A stretch of DNA of 64,000 bases from Vibrio marisflavi CECT 7928. GTDB lineage: Bacteria > Pseudomonadota > Gammaproteobacteria > Enterobacterales > Vibrionaceae. Numbering within the stretch: position 1 is the stretch's first letter; each line of letters starts with the position of its first letter. The notes below the pieces were generated by a model, which worked only from the letters and a program-made list of their open reading frames with translations, was not told where the DNA came from and did not search any database. Positions 38,677 to 53,939 of the stretch are shown one piece after another. Where the stretch lies: the NCBI RefSeq assembly GCF_921294215.1, contig NZ_CAKLDM010000002.1, forward strand, positions 2,666,001 to 2,730,000, given 5' to 3'. The translations under genes and the position numbers were made by a program.

Positions 38677-39606
38677 ATGGAACCAGTAAATAAAGTCGCT
38701 GTAATTGGCGAATGTATGGTTGAGCTGAGAAAGTCAAACGCCCAAGTTGAACAAAGTTTTGGTGGGGATACACTGAATACTGCTTTGTATTTGTCTCGAT
38801 TGACCAGCACTAAAGGTATTGAAACCTCATACGTAACTGGCATGGGGCATGACCCTTTTAGTCGCGACATGATAGCGCAATGGAATAGCGAGCAGATAAA
38901 TACAGACATGGTTTATCTATCCGACACCAAGCTACCTGGGATCTATGCGATAGAGACTGCTGATGATGGTGAGCGCTCATTCTACTACTGGCGAGATGAC
39001 TCCGCTGCGAAGTTCTGGCTGAGAGATACGACTACTGAAGCAATCGCACGTGCATTGTCTAATCATGGCTTAGTTTATCTAACGGGTATTAGTCTGGCTA
39101 TTCTGCCTGAAGACTGCCGAGAGAAGCTCATTGAAAGCTTAAAACTATGTCGTAAAGATGGGGTTAAAGTAGCTTTTGATAACAACTATCGCTCAACACT
39201 CTGGACTAGCATCAATGAAGCTCAGCTGTGGTACGGCAAGATCCTATCGTTAACGGATATCGCTTTTCTCACTTTCGATGATGAAGTAATGCTCTGGCAA
39301 GATGAGCATGAAAACCAAGCTATCGAAAGAACAAAGCAGCTTGGTGTACGAGAGATAGTGATTAAGCGTGGTGCTGACGCCTGTATCGTTGTGGAACAAG
39401 ACAATGAGTACCTTATTGCCACTCAAGCTGTAAACAAGGTTGTGGACACGACTGCAGCGGGTGACTCATTTAGCGCTGGTTATCTAGCAAAAAGACTTAT
39501 TGGTGGGAGCTGTGAAGACTCCGCCAAATCTGGCCACAGTTTGGCTGGAACCGTTATTCAGTATCGGGGAGCAATTATTCCTCAAAACGCTATGCCTGAC
39601 CTTTAA
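38677..39606 (+). CDS. kdgK: 2-dehydro-3-deoxygluconokinase
   Basis: 309 aa, PfkB/ribokinase family. KdgK phosphorylates KDG to KDPG, which Eda then cleaves. The N-terminal GGDTLNTALYLSRL (sugar binding) and C-terminal DTTAAGDSFSAGYLA (catalytic Asp and anion hole) signatures are intact. ATG at 38677. eda begins 10 bases after the stop, so they form an operon under the KdgR-controlled promoter. Confidence 0.96.
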   Translation: MEPVNKVAVIGECMVELRKSNAQVEQSFGGDTLNTALYLSRLTSTKGIETSYVTGMGHDPFSRDMIAQWNSEQINTDMVYLSDTKLPGIYAIETADDGERSFYYWRDDSAAKFWLRDTTTEAIARALSNHGLVYLTGISLAILPEDCREKLIESLKLCRKDGVKVAFDNNYRSTLWTSINEAQLWYGKILSLTDIAFLTFDDEVMLWQDEHENQAIERTKQLGVREIVIKRGADACIVVEQDNEYLIATQAVNKVVDTTAAGDSFSAGYLAKRLIGGSCEDSAKSGHSLAGTVIQYRGAIIPQNAMPDL

Positions 39607-39616
39607 GGAAGTAAAC

Positions 39617-40240
39617 ATGAAAGCCTTAGAACAACAATTACAAGATATTAAAGTTGTACCTGTTATTGCTATCGAAGATGCCAACAAGGCTGTGAAACTC
39701 GCACAGGTTTTAATTGAAAATGGTCTACCATGCGCCGAGGTAACATTTAGAACTGAGCAGGCAGCTCAAGCAATCGCGAATATGAGAGAAGCCTATCCAG
39801 ATATGCTTATTGGTGCTGGCACTGTTTTAAACTCGAAACAGGTAGATGAGGCGATCAACGCTGGCGTCGATTTTATTGTTAGCCCAGGCTTTAATCCAAC
39901 CACTGTAAAGTACTGCCAGCAACGCAACGTACAAATTGTTCCGGGAGTAAACAACCCAAGCCTTGTAGAACAAGCGATGGAAATGGGCTTAAAGACTCTC
40001 AAGTTTTTCCCAGCAGAGCCTTCTGGTGGCGTATCCATGCTTAAGGCACTATCGGCAGTTTATCCAGTACAATTCATGCCAACTGGTGGTGTTAAACCAT
40101 CAAACGTTAAAGATTACCTGTCAGTGGAGTCAGTCGTAGCCTGCGGTGGTACATGGATGGTGCCCAATGATTTAATTGAAAATGAAGACTGGGATGAGCT
40201 AGCTGCACTTGTAAAGCAAGTAGCAAATATCATCGCTTAA
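39617..40240 (+). CDS. eda: KDPG/KHG aldolase
   Basis: 207 aa. Eda splits 2-keto-3-deoxy-6-phosphogluconate into pyruvate and glyceraldehyde-3-phosphate, the last step of the Entner-Doudoroff and uronate routes. The active-site Glu (CAEVTFRT) and Schiff-base lysine (LKFFPAEPSGG) are present. The frame is open further upstream, but the ATG at 39617 follows AAGGAAG and gives the family N terminus (MKALEQQLQDIKVVPVI). Confidence 0.97.
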   Translation: MKALEQQLQDIKVVPVIAIEDANKAVKLAQVLIENGLPCAEVTFRTEQAAQAIANMREAYPDMLIGAGTVLNSKQVDEAINAGVDFIVSPGFNPTTVKYCQQRNVQIVPGVNNPSLVEQAMEMGLKTLKFFPAEPSGGVSMLKALSAVYPVQFMPTGGVKPSNVKDYLSVESVVACGGTWMVPNDLIENEDWDELAALVKQVANIIA

Positions 40241-40292
40241 CTCCACTTTCCCGTTTTTATACCTAAGTCCTACTTTTTGGCTACTTTCGCCG

Positions 40293-40320
40293 GCGCCTAG
40301 CTTTCAGTTAGGCGCTTTTT
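40293..40320 (+). terminator. Intrinsic terminator after eda
   Basis: GCGCCTA (40293-40299) with TAGGCGC (40309-40315), then TTTTT. Confidence 0.88.
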
Positions 40321-40363
40321 CGCTCACGGGTAAGAAGAGATAACTTAAACTCTTTGGGATAGC

Positions 40364-40411
40364 CACTGCTGCGCAGTGAAAGTGGGGTGGCGATGCGTGT
40401 GTAGTACACGC
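40364..40411. other. Two short perfect hairpins between eda and the rRNA operon
   Basis: CACTGC-TGC-GCAGTG at 40364-40378 and GCGTGT-GTAGT-ACACGC at 40395-40411 lie in the ~200 bases between the eda terminator and the rRNA terminator. I see no reading frame or promoter there and cannot assign a role. Confidence 0.4.
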
Positions 40412-40482
40412 TGTTTGGGAGTCTCAATAAGTACATCTGTGCTACCTTTATGTGCAAGATGATTTTCGAGGCTTCAGATGCG

Positions 40483-40512
40483 AAAAAACCGCTGTAAAAA
40501 ACAGCGGTTTAA
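40483..40512 (-). terminator. Terminator of the rRNA operon
   Basis: AAACCGCTGT (40486-40495) and ACAGCGGTTT (40501-40510) form a 10-bp stem; on the minus strand Ts follow. It is placed just after the distal tRNA-Ser. Confidence 0.88.
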
Positions 40513-40522
40513 TCTTTAAAAG

Positions 40523-40613
40523 TGGCGGAGAGATAGGGATTTGAACCCTAGATACGCTATTAACGTATGCCGGTTTTCAAGACCGGTGCTTTCAACCACT
40601 CAGCCATCTCTCC
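40523..40613 (-). tRNA. tRNA-Ser (UGA)
   Basis: 91 bases on the minus strand with a 7-bp acceptor stem (GGAGAGA/TCTCTCC), a long variable arm as in class II tRNAs, anticodon loop CTTGAAA with anticodon UGA, GGTTCAAATCC T arm and an encoded CCA. It is the distal tRNA of the rRNA operon. Confidence 0.97.
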
Positions 40614-40681
40614 ACAAATTGTCATCATCAGATTAGTACACTGAAGATGTTGTTACATGCTAATGCAGTAACGATAATTAA

Positions 40682-40800
40682 AGCCCGGCGATGACCTACT
40701 CTCACATGGGGAAGCCCCACACTACCATCGGCGCAGTTGCGTTTCACTTCTGAGTTCGGCATGGAATCAGGTGGGTCCACAACGCTATGGTCGCCAAGCA
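40682..40800 (-). rRNA. 5S ribosomal RNA
   Basis: About 119 bases on the minus strand, starting TGCTTGGCGACC and containing CCATGCCGAACTCAGAAGTG, which is diagnostic of 5S. The ends pair (TGCTTGGCG with CGCCGGGC). The 3' end is placed within a base or two. Confidence 0.96.
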
Positions 40801-40914
40801 AATTCTTCATCATAAAGTCATACGACTCTATGATTTAATTCGGAAAGCTGTTTTCGTTCTATCTACACATTCAATGTTCTAGTTTGAGTCCCACAAAAAC
40901 CCTTTTGGTGTTGT

Positions 40915-43804
<2,890 letters not shown>

Positions 43805-44115
43805 ATACAACCCAAAAGAGTTTTGTATGGTCAACACTAAAGGTGTCTCAATTTATTTAAACATGATTGAGACTGATAATTGCCGGACTCAAATATGAAT
43901 AACTCGAAAGTTATTCCCAAGAACACTTGAATGTGTGTTGGTACCTAAATCAATACAGATTTAGGATTTGAGAACTTTTAATGAATAACATGAATCACAT
44001 GTTATTCGTCAGCTTTCCAAATTGTTAAAGAGCAAGATGCATAAAACATCATTCAAATATTCTCGATAGAAAACATTCTGATGATGCAGTTTTTCTTCAT
44101 GGGTATGGAGAAAAG
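43805..44115 (-). other. Spacer between tRNA-Val and 23S, with boxA and a 10-bp hairpin
   Basis: On the minus strand it holds boxA (TGCTCTTTAACA, 44023-44034), the antitermination site, followed by a perfect hairpin GAATAACATG-AATCA-CATGTTATTC at about 43983-44007, then leader for the 23S processing stem. No gene is seen. Confidence 0.8.
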
Positions 44116-44191
44116 TGGTGGGCGATACCGGGCTCGAACCAGTGACCCCCTGCTTGTAAGGCAGGTGCTCTCCCAACTGAGCTAATCGCCC
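44116..44191 (-). tRNA. tRNA-Val (UAC)
   Basis: 76 bases, acceptor GGGCGAT/ATCGCCC, anticodon loop CTTACAA (UAC), T arm GGTTCGAGCC, encoded CCA. Part of the 16S-23S spacer. Confidence 0.98.
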
Positions 44192-44230
44192 ACATTCGTT
44201 TTTTCGTTCTTGTGGTAGAACGTTTCAAGA

Positions 44231-44306
44231 TGGTGGAGCTAAGCAGGATCGAACTGCTGACCTCCTGCGTGCAAGGCAGGCGCTCTCCCAGCTGAGCTAT
44301 AGCCCC
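44231..44306 (-). tRNA. tRNA-Ala (UGC)
   Basis: 76 bases, acceptor GGGGCTA/TAGCTCC, anticodon loop CTTGCAC (UGC), T arm GTTCGATCC, encoded CCA. Confidence 0.98.
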
Positions 44307-44350
44307 ATTTATTTGTTTCCACTTTAAAAAGTAGACTCAAACTCTTGAAA

Positions 44351-44426
44351 TGGTGGGTCGTGCAGGATTCGAACCTGCGACCAATTGATTAAAAGTCAAC
44401 TGCTCTACCAACTGAGCTAACGACCC
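44351..44426 (-). tRNA. tRNA-Lys (UUU)
   Basis: 76 bases, acceptor GGGTCGT/ACGACCC, anticodon loop CTTTTAA (UUU), T arm GGTTCGAATCC, encoded CCA. Confidence 0.98.
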
Positions 44427-44428
44427 AA

Positions 44429-44504
44429 TGGTATCCCGTAGGGGAGTCGAACCCCTGTTACCGCCGTGAAAGGGCGGTGTCCTAGGCCTCTAGACGAACG
44501 GGAC
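44429..44504 (-). tRNA. tRNA-Glu (UUC)
   Basis: 76 bases, acceptor GTCCCGT/ACGGGAT with a G-U first pair, anticodon loop CTTTCAC (UUC), T arm GGTTCGACTCC, encoded CCA. Only two bases separate it from tRNA-Lys. It is the first tRNA after 16S. Confidence 0.98.
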
Positions 44505-44594
44505 ACTGGATTGAATGTTTGGGAACATTCAACATCTCTTTAATCTTTATAAACCATCAATCTGTGTGAACACTCATCGCAATAATCTTTCGTA

Positions 44595-46139
<1,545 letters not shown>

Positions 46140-46312
46140 AAGATTTTGTCGGCTCAATGAATACTGAACATTACATAAAGTAATGTTTGAATTGACTGTG
46201 CCAAGTCCGAAGACTTGAATTGGTCACTCAGTTCATTGAAACCTAATTTGATACCGAAGTATCTAATTTGATTATCATCAACGAGTGCCCACACAGATTG
46301 ATAGGTTTATAT

Positions 46313-46324
46313 TGTTAAAGAGCA
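46313..46324 (-). promoter_or_regulatory. rRNA leader boxA antitermination site
   Basis: TGCTCTTTAACA on the minus strand, identical to E. coli rrn boxA, in the leader between P2 and 16S. The same 12 bases recur before 23S. Confidence 0.9.
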
Positions 46325-46356
46325 ATGCTTTGAAGTTCATCTCAAAGCGGACGGCC

Positions 46357-46384
46357 ATTCTAGCGATTTAAGTTTTAGTGTCAA
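46357..46384 (-). promoter_or_regulatory. rRNA operon promoter P2
   Basis: On the minus strand TTGACA (46379-46384), 16-base spacer, TAGAAT (46357-46362), followed by a GC-rich discriminator (GGCCGTCCGC), typical of stringently controlled rRNA promoters. Confidence 0.85.
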
Positions 46385-46484
46385 CCACTTTTTTCAAAAC
46401 TTTTTTAAGCACTGGGCTTAGCTAGTAGACCTTGCTAACTCGTTGATTGCTTTGTTTGAAGCCATCCCGTGTTAGCGAGGTGGC

Positions 46485-46512
46485 ATTATAGAGATCGGCG
46501 TCACGTTGGCAA
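46485..46512 (-). promoter_or_regulatory. rRNA operon promoter P1
   Basis: On the minus strand TTGCCA (46507-46512), 16-base spacer, TATAAT (46485-46490), about 128 bases upstream of P2. Upstream bases 46513-46560 are very A/T-rich, as expected for an UP element and Fis sites. The remainder of the 46140-46631 gap is leader. Confidence 0.82.
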
Positions 46513-46631
46513 GCGTTTTTTTCAATTTTTTTAATATTTTTTATATCTGAGTATTTTCTGGTCAAAACAGGCTATTTTTCTTACTCTTTTACGCTTAAAT
46601 AGACCCAGCTTTGCAATTTTAAGGATTTATT

Positions 46632-47177
46632 ATGAGTTCTATTCGTAGTTACAAGGGCATTGAGCCAAAACTCGGTGAGCGCGTGTATATAGATAGTAGC
46701 GCTGTTATTGTTGGTGACATCACCATTGGAGACGATTCTAGTATTTGGCCACTTGTTGCAGCTCGGGGAGATGTAAACTCTATAACAATAGGTCAACGCA
46801 GCAATATACAAGACGGTAGTGTGCTGCATGTTACTCATAAAAACCAAGAAAACCCGAACGGATACCCTCTCATTATTGGGAATGATGTCACCGTTGGCCA
46901 TAAAGTCACTCTTCATGGCTGCATTATTAAAAACCGCGTTTTAGTTGGAATGGGTGCCATCGTTCTTGATGGTGCTATTGTAGAAGATGAGGTAATGATC
47001 GGTGCTGGAAGTCTGGTCGCGCCAAATAAGGTACTTGAAAGTGGTTATCTGTATGTTGGAAGTCCTGCAAAAAAAGCGCGACCTTTAACAGATAAAGAGC
47101 GCGCCTTTCTACAAAAATCATCAGATAACTATGTGCAAAACAAAGAAGACTATCTACATCAAGTGAAGCCTGTTTAA
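46632..47177 (+). CDS. Gamma-carbonic-anhydrase-family protein (YrdA-like)
   Basis: 181 aa. A left-handed parallel beta-helix of hexapeptide repeats runs through residues 15-150 (for example VIVGDITIGDDSSIWPLVAARGDV). The gamma-carbonic anhydrase metal histidines are visible in HVTHKN (about 76), VTVGHKVTLHGC (about 90-101). E. coli YrdA is the closest known relative; enzymatic activity is not proven for it. ATG at 46632 after AAGGA. Divergent from the rRNA operon. Confidence 0.93.
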   Translation: MSSIRSYKGIEPKLGERVYIDSSAVIVGDITIGDDSSIWPLVAARGDVNSITIGQRSNIQDGSVLHVTHKNQENPNGYPLIIGNDVTVGHKVTLHGCIIKNRVLVGMGAIVLDGAIVEDEVMIGAGSLVAPNKVLESGYLYVGSPAKKARPLTDKERAFLQKSSDNYVQNKEDYLHQVKPV

Positions 47178-47184
47178 ACGCACA

Positions 47185-47445
47185 CTATATTTGTATACGT
47201 CCAGAGGAGTCATACTCCTCTTCTTCTATCGCTTGTTCAGCTAACTCTTCAACATCGAATCTCACTTGCTTAAAGCATTCAATCGCTTGTTGTGCGGATT
47301 CTATCTTTTCTCCAGATAGCTTTGATAAAACCTGACTCTTAGCTATACATTCCACTAGCATACCAGACACCTGTACAGGAAAAACAATAGCCTCAAGCGC
47401 TTCATCCCAACGTTGTTCGTCTGGAAATATTATTGATTGGTTCAT
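47185..47445 (-). CDS. DUF1488 family protein
   Basis: 86 aa, acidic, of unknown function. It belongs to the DUF1488 family often found just after aroE. The body reads as one helical/beta domain ending in an acidic EEEEYDSSG segment. ATG at 47445 overlaps the aroE stop (ATGA), which fixes the start against an upstream in-frame candidate at 47511; translational coupling with aroE is likely. Confidence 0.88.
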   Translation of the reverse strand: MNQSIIFPDEQRWDEALEAIVFPVQVSGMLVECIAKSQVLSKLSGEKIESAQQAIECFKQVRFDVEELAEQAIEEEEYDSSGRIQI

Positions 47446-48275
47446 TTGTTCTGTAGCTCTTCTCTTAGCGAAGCTTCCACTATAGTCGTTTCTGGGCGAA
47501 TACCCCTCCACACCATGAAACTTTCAGCGGCTTGACCTACCAACATTCCAAGACCATCTAATGTTTTCAAAACACCATTCTCTTGAGCCCAGCGATTGAA
47601 AGACGTCAGCTCTTTCTTGTACACCATGTCATAGCACACCTCACAACTAGAAAAGATCGCATCAGAAACATTCGGCAGTTCGTCGGATAAGCTGGTTGAT
47701 GTTGAATTGATCACGATATCAAAACCCTTAGCTACCTCCTCAAAGCTAGCAGCCTTTACATCACCAAAAGCACTAAACCTATCAACTAACTGCTCTGCTT
47801 TCTCTACTGTGCGGTTAGCAATAACGATCTGGCTTGGCTTCTGGTCAAATAATGGTTTTATAACGCCACGCGCTGCGCCGCCAGCTCCAATAAGCAAAAT
47901 AGATTTCTTTTCAAACGACACGCCGTTTTGCAATAAGTCTTGAACCAGCCCTTCACCATCAGTGTTATCACCTAGAATTTGGCCATCGTCTAACTTTTTA
48001 AGAGTGTTGACCGCACCAGCTAATTCCGCCCTTTCAGTCAATGAATCAGCAAACTGATAAGCATCACCCTTAAATGGCATTGTGATGTTGCACCCTTGCC
48101 CGCCGTTTGCGAAAAATGCCTCTGCCGACTGTGTAAATCCATCTTCAGGTGCTAGCTCAGCGGTATAGATTATCTCTTGCTGAGTTTGCTGAGCAAAAAG
48201 CGTGTGAATCTGTGGTGATTTACTGTGACTAATTGGGTTGCCAAATACCGCATAACGGTTTGTTTGCTTGGTCAT
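47442..48275 (-). CDS. aroE: Shikimate dehydrogenase
   Basis: 277 aa. AroE reduces 3-dehydroshikimate to shikimate with NADPH in aromatic amino acid synthesis. The substrate site NPISHSKSP (about 14-22), the catalytic Lys in [15 protein letters not shown], and the NADP loop GAGGAARG with NRT for NADPH preference are present. ATG at 48275 follows GAGGAAG. The upstream 123-base gap contains a 9-base inverted repeat whose near arm abuts this ribosome site. Confidence 0.97.
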   Translation of the reverse strand: MTKQTNRYAVFGNPISHSKSPQIHTLFAQQTQQEIIYTAELAPEDGFTQSAEAFFANGGQGCNITMPFKGDAYQFADSLTERAELAGAVNTLKKLDDGQILGDNTDGEGLVQDLLQNGVSFEKKSILLIGAGGAARGVIKPLFDQKPSQIVIANRTVEKAEQLVDRFSAFGDVKAASFEEVAKGFDIVINSTSTSLSDELPNVSDAIFSSCEVCYDMVYKKELTSFNRWAQENGVLKTLDGLGMLVGQAAESFMVWRGIRPETTIVEASLREELQNK

Positions 48276-48398
48276 TTTGCTTCCTCAGGCTGGCTAACTA
48301 TCGATGATTGTTCGAAGCTTGAAAACTATCACTAACTTCAGCCAGCCTCAATGTTATTCATTGGCTTGATGGGTAAGCTGCTATGGTTATTGCAAGAC

Positions 48399-49891
<1,493 letters not shown>

Positions 49892-50006
49892 TGATTCACC
49901 TTCACTATTTGTATATTTCGTTCTAATAGCGCTAAGTTTAACGACAAAAAGCAACCAGGCGAAAGTTTAATTTTGCAGCAATAAAAGAAAACCTGTGCGA
50001 CGGAAG

Positions 50007-50044
50007 ACGCAAACGTTTGCTTAGAATTTATTTCGCCGTATAAT
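50007..50044 (+). promoter_or_regulatory. purEK promoter with PurR operator
   Basis: ACGCAAACGTTTGCTT at 50007-50022 is a near-perfect PurR box. It overlaps the -35 element TTGCTT (50017-50022); TATAAT follows at 50039-50044 after 16 bases. PurR with hypoxanthine or guanine would block RNA polymerase. Confidence 0.9.
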
Positions 50045-50092
50045 GCGCTCAAATTATCAGCTCGCCTATTACCATAAACGAAGGAGTTCGAG

Positions 50093-50578
50093 ATGACTGT
50101 CGGTATTATCATGGGTTCTAAATCTGACTGGCCAACAATGAAACTAGCAGCGGATATGCTGGACCAGTTCGGTGTTGCGTACGAGACTAAAGTTGTTTCC
50201 GCTCACCGCACTCCACAGCTTCTTGCAGATTACGCTACAAGCGCAAAAGAACGTGGAATCAAAGTGATTATTGCTGGCGCAGGTGGTGCTGCGCATCTAC
50301 CGGGTATGGCTGCAGCATTTACTAGCCTTCCTGTTCTCGGCGTTCCAGTACAATCCCGTGCTCTTAACGGAATGGACTCTCTACTATCCATTGCTCAAAT
50401 GCCAAAGGGTATTGCAGTTGGCACATTAGCTATTGGTGAAGCAGGCGCAGCCAATGCAGGTATTCTTGCTGCTCAAATCATCGGTACGCACAATGAAGAA
50501 GTGATGGGGAAAGTGGAAGCTTTCCGCGCACAGCAAACCGAGACGGTATTGGCTAACCCAAATCCAGCAGAGGACTAA
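50093..50578 (+). CDS. purE: N5-CAIR mutase (PurE)
   Basis: 161 aa, class I. PurE moves the carboxyl group of N5-carboxyaminoimidazole ribonucleotide to C4, making CAIR in purine synthesis. [17 protein letters not shown] and [12 protein letters not shown] are the family blocks. ATG at 50093 after AAGGAG. purK begins four bases after its stop. Confidence 0.98.
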   Translation: MTVGIIMGSKSDWPTMKLAADMLDQFGVAYETKVVSAHRTPQLLADYATSAKERGIKVIIAGAGGAAHLPGMAAAFTSLPVLGVPVQSRALNGMDSLLSIAQMPKGIAVGTLAIGEAGAANAGILAAQIIGTHNEEVMGKVEAFRAQQTETVLANPNPAED

Positions 50579-50582
50579 TCAA

Positions 50583-51698
50583 ATGCGAGTCTTAGTATTG
50601 GGTGCGGGACAACTAGCAAGGATGATGTCATTAGCCGGTGCACCTCTCAATCTTTCCATTACCGCTTTTGATGTGGCTAGCGGTAAAATCGTTCACCCTT
50701 TAACTCAGGCTCATATTGGTGATGGCTTAGAGAACGCAATTGCACAAGCTGACGTGGTTACTGCTGAATTCGAGCACATTCCCCAAGACGTGCTCGAAGT
50801 TTGCGAAAAAAGCGGTAAATTCCTACCCGGCATGCAAGCCATATTGACTGGCGGTGACAGAAGAATCGAAAAAGCGCTACTAGATAAGGCGCAAGTTAAA
50901 AACGCCAAGTATCACGTTATTAAAAACAAAGCGGACTTTGAGTCGGCAATCGAAACCGTTGGCGTACCTATGGTATTGAAAACAGCTTTAGGTGGCTACG
51001 ATGGCAAAGGTCAATGGCGACTCAAAGAGCAAGCTGATGTGGACTCTATTTGGAGTGAAATGGAAGAATGCTTAGCCGATACCAAACAGGCCATCGTTGC
51101 AGAAGAGTTCGTACCATTCAATCGTGAAGTTTCTCTTGTTGGGGCGCGCAATGCCAAAGGTGAAGTTGCAGTTTATCCGTTGGCAGAAAATGTCCATACT
51201 GATGGCGTGTTAAGCCTATCGACTCCGATCAACGATATCGAGTTACAAGAGAAAGCAAAACAGATGTTTACTGCCGTAGCTGAAACTATGGACTACGTTG
51301 GTGTGCTGGCTATTGAGTTCTTTGATGTTAACGGCGAGCTGCTCGTTAACGAGATTGCTCCACGTGTACACAACTCTGGACATTGGACGCAGCAAGGTGC
51401 AGAAACCTGTCAATTTGAGAACCACTTGCGTGCAGTATGCGGCCTGCCATTGGGAAGCACTAAGCTTGTTCGTCCAACCTGCATGATTAATATCTTGGGT
51501 GAAGACACATTACCAGAAGAACTTCTCAAGCTCGAAGGTTGCCACATTCATTGGTATGGCAAAGACAAGCGTGCCGGACGTAAGATGGGGCACATCAACG
51601 TTAGCGCAGAATACACTGCGGAGCTAGATAGGAAGTTAGCCTTGTTAGCAGATGTGCTCGATAATAAAGCTTTTCCGGCAATGCAGCGCTTCAACTAA
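50583..51698 (+). CDS. purK: N5-CAIR synthase (PurK)
   Basis: 371 aa, ATP-grasp family. PurK joins bicarbonate to AIR using ATP to give the PurE substrate. The N-terminal [13 protein letters not shown], the ATP-binding [16 protein letters not shown] and the metal site [13 protein letters not shown] are visible. Operon with purE under PurR, ended by the shared terminator at 51726. Confidence 0.98.
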   Translation: MRVLVLGAGQLARMMSLAGAPLNLSITAFDVASGKIVHPLTQAHIGDGLENAIAQADVVTAEFEHIPQDVLEVCEKSGKFLPGMQAILTGGDRRIEKALLDKAQVKNAKYHVIKNKADFESAIETVGVPMVLKTALGGYDGKGQWRLKEQADVDSIWSEMEECLADTKQAIVAEEFVPFNREVSLVGARNAKGEVAVYPLAENVHTDGVLSLSTPINDIELQEKAKQMFTAVAETMDYVGVLAIEFFDVNGELLVNEIAPRVHNSGHWTQQGAETCQFENHLRAVCGLPLGSTKLVRPTCMINILGEDTLPEELLKLEGCHIHWYGKDKRAGRKMGHINVSAEYTAELDRKLALLADVLDNKAFPAMQRFN

Positions 51699-51725
51699 CA
51701 AGTAAGTTGATACGTTATTGAACTA

Positions 51726-51750
51726 AAAAGGTGTCGTTATGACACCTTTT
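51726..51750. terminator. Bidirectional terminator between purK and the zinc-ribbon gene
   Basis: AAAAGGTGTC (51726-51735) and GACACCTTTT (51741-51750) form a 10-bp stem with loop GTTAT. The stop codon of the converging zinc-ribbon gene falls in the loop, so its last codons are part of the stem. Confidence 0.88.
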
Positions 51751-52312
51751 CTTGTTGTATATGATGGCATTTTTTATCTGCACACTGATACCTGTCACCG
51801 CTTGCTAGCTTCTTCTTTATTAGCAATGGAAAACCGCACACTTCGCAGGAGCCAATCACAGGTTGCTGATTCACAGCAAATCGACATTTTGGGTAGTTGT
51901 CGCAAGAATAAAACACTTTGCCGAAGCGATTGTTGCGCTCAACGATGTGTCCTTTTTGACATTCAGGGCAGGTCGGCTCTGATTCTTGAGTTTGCGGATG
52001 ATGATTTTCTAGACTTTCAATGTGATGACATTCTGGATAATGGCTACAACCAATAAACATTCCGTATCGACCTTGCCGAAGCACCAGCTCTTGGCCACAT
52101 TCAGGACAAGCAACACCCAATGCTTTCACTACATGGCCATCATTTTGATGCAGTGGGCGCATGTAATCGCATTGAGGATAATGATTGCAGCCGAGAAACG
52201 CACCTCTCTTGCCGTACTTCATGTGCAATTGCCCTCCACACTGAGGGCAACTCTCGGTTTCTAACGCGTGCTCATGAGCACTGAAAAGCTGGTGATCGAT
52301 TTTACTACTCAT
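51737..52312 (-). CDS. Topoisomerase-I-type zinc-ribbon protein (YrdD-like)
   Basis: 191 aa made of four zinc ribbons like the C-terminal fingers of DNA topoisomerase I: CPQCGG/CDY..., CPECGQ/GCSHYPEC, CPECQK/CDNYPKC and CEVCGF/CADKKC. There is no topoisomerase catalytic domain. Probably binds single-stranded DNA; function not established. ATG at 52312; smg lies 29 bases upstream on the same strand. Confidence 0.92.
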   Translation of the reverse strand: MSSKIDHQLFSAHEHALETESCPQCGGQLHMKYGKRGAFLGCNHYPQCDYMRPLHQNDGHVVKALGVACPECGQELVLRQGRYGMFIGCSHYPECHHIESLENHHPQTQESEPTCPECQKGHIVERNNRFGKVFYSCDNYPKCRFAVNQQPVIGSCEVCGFPLLIKKKLASGDRYQCADKKCHHIQQEKVS

Positions 52313-52341
52313 AACTTCTAGAGCTTTAGGGCCGTCTATCT

Positions 52342-52818
52342 TTAATGCAAAATCCCTTGCTCTTTGGTGTACAACAGCTCTTCCATTAGCGTGTAGGCGT
52401 TCTCATTACCCGGCACATTAAATAGCACCATTAAGATAATCCACTTCAGATCATCCAATTCAAACTCATTGGTTTCGAGCCCCATAACTCGGTCGATAAC
52501 CATTTCGCGAATCTCAGTTGTGAGAACTTTTATCTGTTCTAAAAACATTAAAAAGCCGCGGCACTCTAAATCGAGCCTCGACATTTCGGTGCGGGTATAA
52601 ATACGTGTAGATGTGGCTGCACTGGTTGCGATAGCTGAGTGAGTATCGCTTTGTTGTAATGCTGCTAACCCCTCTAACCAGTGGAGGGCCTTGTAGATAT
52701 CTTCTTGGTGAAACCCTGCTCTTAACAATTCATCTTCGAGCTCGTCTTGATTGACCTGTAACTCCGCATCACTATGGATGTACGTCTCGAACAAATACAT
52801 AAGTATGTCCATCATCAT
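52342..52818 (-). CDS. smg: DUF494 family protein Smg
   Basis: 158 aa. Smg is found next to dprA in many gamma-proteobacteria and its function is unknown. The N terminus [17 protein letters not shown] and the C-terminal [16 protein letters not shown] block are typical. The start ATG at 52818 overlaps the dprA stop at 52815, so the two are translationally linked. Confidence 0.95.
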   Translation of the reverse strand: MMMDILMYLFETYIHSDAELQVNQDELEDELLRAGFHQEDIYKALHWLEGLAALQQSDTHSAIATSAATSTRIYTRTEMSRLDLECRGFLMFLEQIKVLTTEIREMVIDRVMGLETNEFELDDLKWIILMVLFNVPGNENAYTLMEELLYTKEQGILH

Positions 52819-53939
52819 AGCTCGCCCCTCCCCTTTCTAATATAGCCACCGGAAACTGCAACAACATGCCCGAGGAGTTCTAACTCCAAGAGCTGCATCA
52901 TGACTTCATGCACAGGAATATTGGTCCTGTCCGCTAAAATATCAACTGGCGTAGCCTCTACTCCTACGTTAGCTAACAGATCAGGAAATGGCAATTCTTC
53001 TTGCGCATCATTTTTATCAAAAAGTACCGCTTTCACGCTTTTATTATTATTTATCGACCAGTTCACTAATATTTCAACTTCATCTAGGACATCTTGCGCT
53101 TTTTGTACTAAACATGCTCCTGATTTTATTAGCTGATTGGCCCCACGGTTATTAGGGTTATGAATAGAGCCCGGAATGGCGAAAACATCTCGCCCCTGTT
53201 CAGCCGCATACCTTGCGGTAATGAGCGAACCACTTCTTTCCGCAGCTTCCACAACCAAGACACCCACAGACAGGCCGCTGATAATACGATTTCTGCGAGG
53301 AAAATGATTTGATCTTGCTTTTGCTTGCGGTAAAAACTCTGAAACAAGTACGCCACCTTGGTCGAGGATACGCTGAGCGAGAGCTTTGTGTTGGCTTGGA
53401 TAAATTTGCTCGAGCCCAGAACCCAACACTGCTACCGTTGAGCCGCCCCCTTTCAGTGCCCCATCATGGGCATAGCCGTCAATGCCCAATGCTAAACCAC
53501 TTGTTACCACTAAACCTTGTTCAACGAACTCCTTTGCAAAAGCATGGGCGGTTTGTAGAGCTTCCCTACTCGCGTGTCGGCTTCCCACCATAGCTATTTG
53601 TGCAAGCTCAAGCACTTCACTGTTTCCTTTGGAGAAGAGAATTGGTGGTGGGGAACTAAGCTGATTGAGAAGTGAAGGATAATGATTATCGGTTGGGATC
53701 AATATGCGATTTTCTGCTGACTGACTTTGCCACTCTAAACATTTCTCTACCTCTCTAGGCGCAATATCTTGAATGTAAGCGATCTGCTTTTGAGTAAGTC
53801 CAATTTTTGCTAGTAAGTTGCTGTCGTAGCGAACTATGTGTTCAATGTCGTCAAAAGTCGAAAGCCGAGATAATGATTTAACGCCTAACCTTGGTGTTAG
53901 AGCGAGCGTTAGCCATGCCGATAAATAGTGTTCGTTCAA
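52815..53939 (-). CDS. dprA: DNA processing protein DprA
   Basis: 374 aa. DprA receives incoming single-stranded DNA during natural transformation and loads RecA. A SAM-like N-terminal domain (1-75), the Rossmann-like DprA core (about 105-300: [43 protein letters not shown]) and a C-terminal winged-helix domain (about 310-374) are complete, so the gene looks functional. With comF at the other end of the window this fits a naturally competent Vibrio. Confidence 0.97.
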   Translation of the reverse strand: MNEHYLSAWLTLALTPRLGVKSLSRLSTFDDIEHIVRYDSNLLAKIGLTQKQIAYIQDIAPREVEKCLEWQSQSAENRILIPTDNHYPSLLNQLSSPPPILFSKGNSEVLELAQIAMVGSRHASREALQTAHAFAKEFVEQGLVVTSGLALGIDGYAHDGALKGGGSTVAVLGSGLEQIYPSQHKALAQRILDQGGVLVSEFLPQAKARSNHFPRRNRIISGLSVGVLVVEAAERSGSLITARYAAEQGRDVFAIPGSIHNPNNRGANQLIKSGACLVQKAQDVLDEVEILVNWSINNNKSVKAVLFDKNDAQEELPFPDLLANVGVEATPVDILADRTNIPVHEVMMQLLELELLGHVVAVSGGYIRKGRGEL

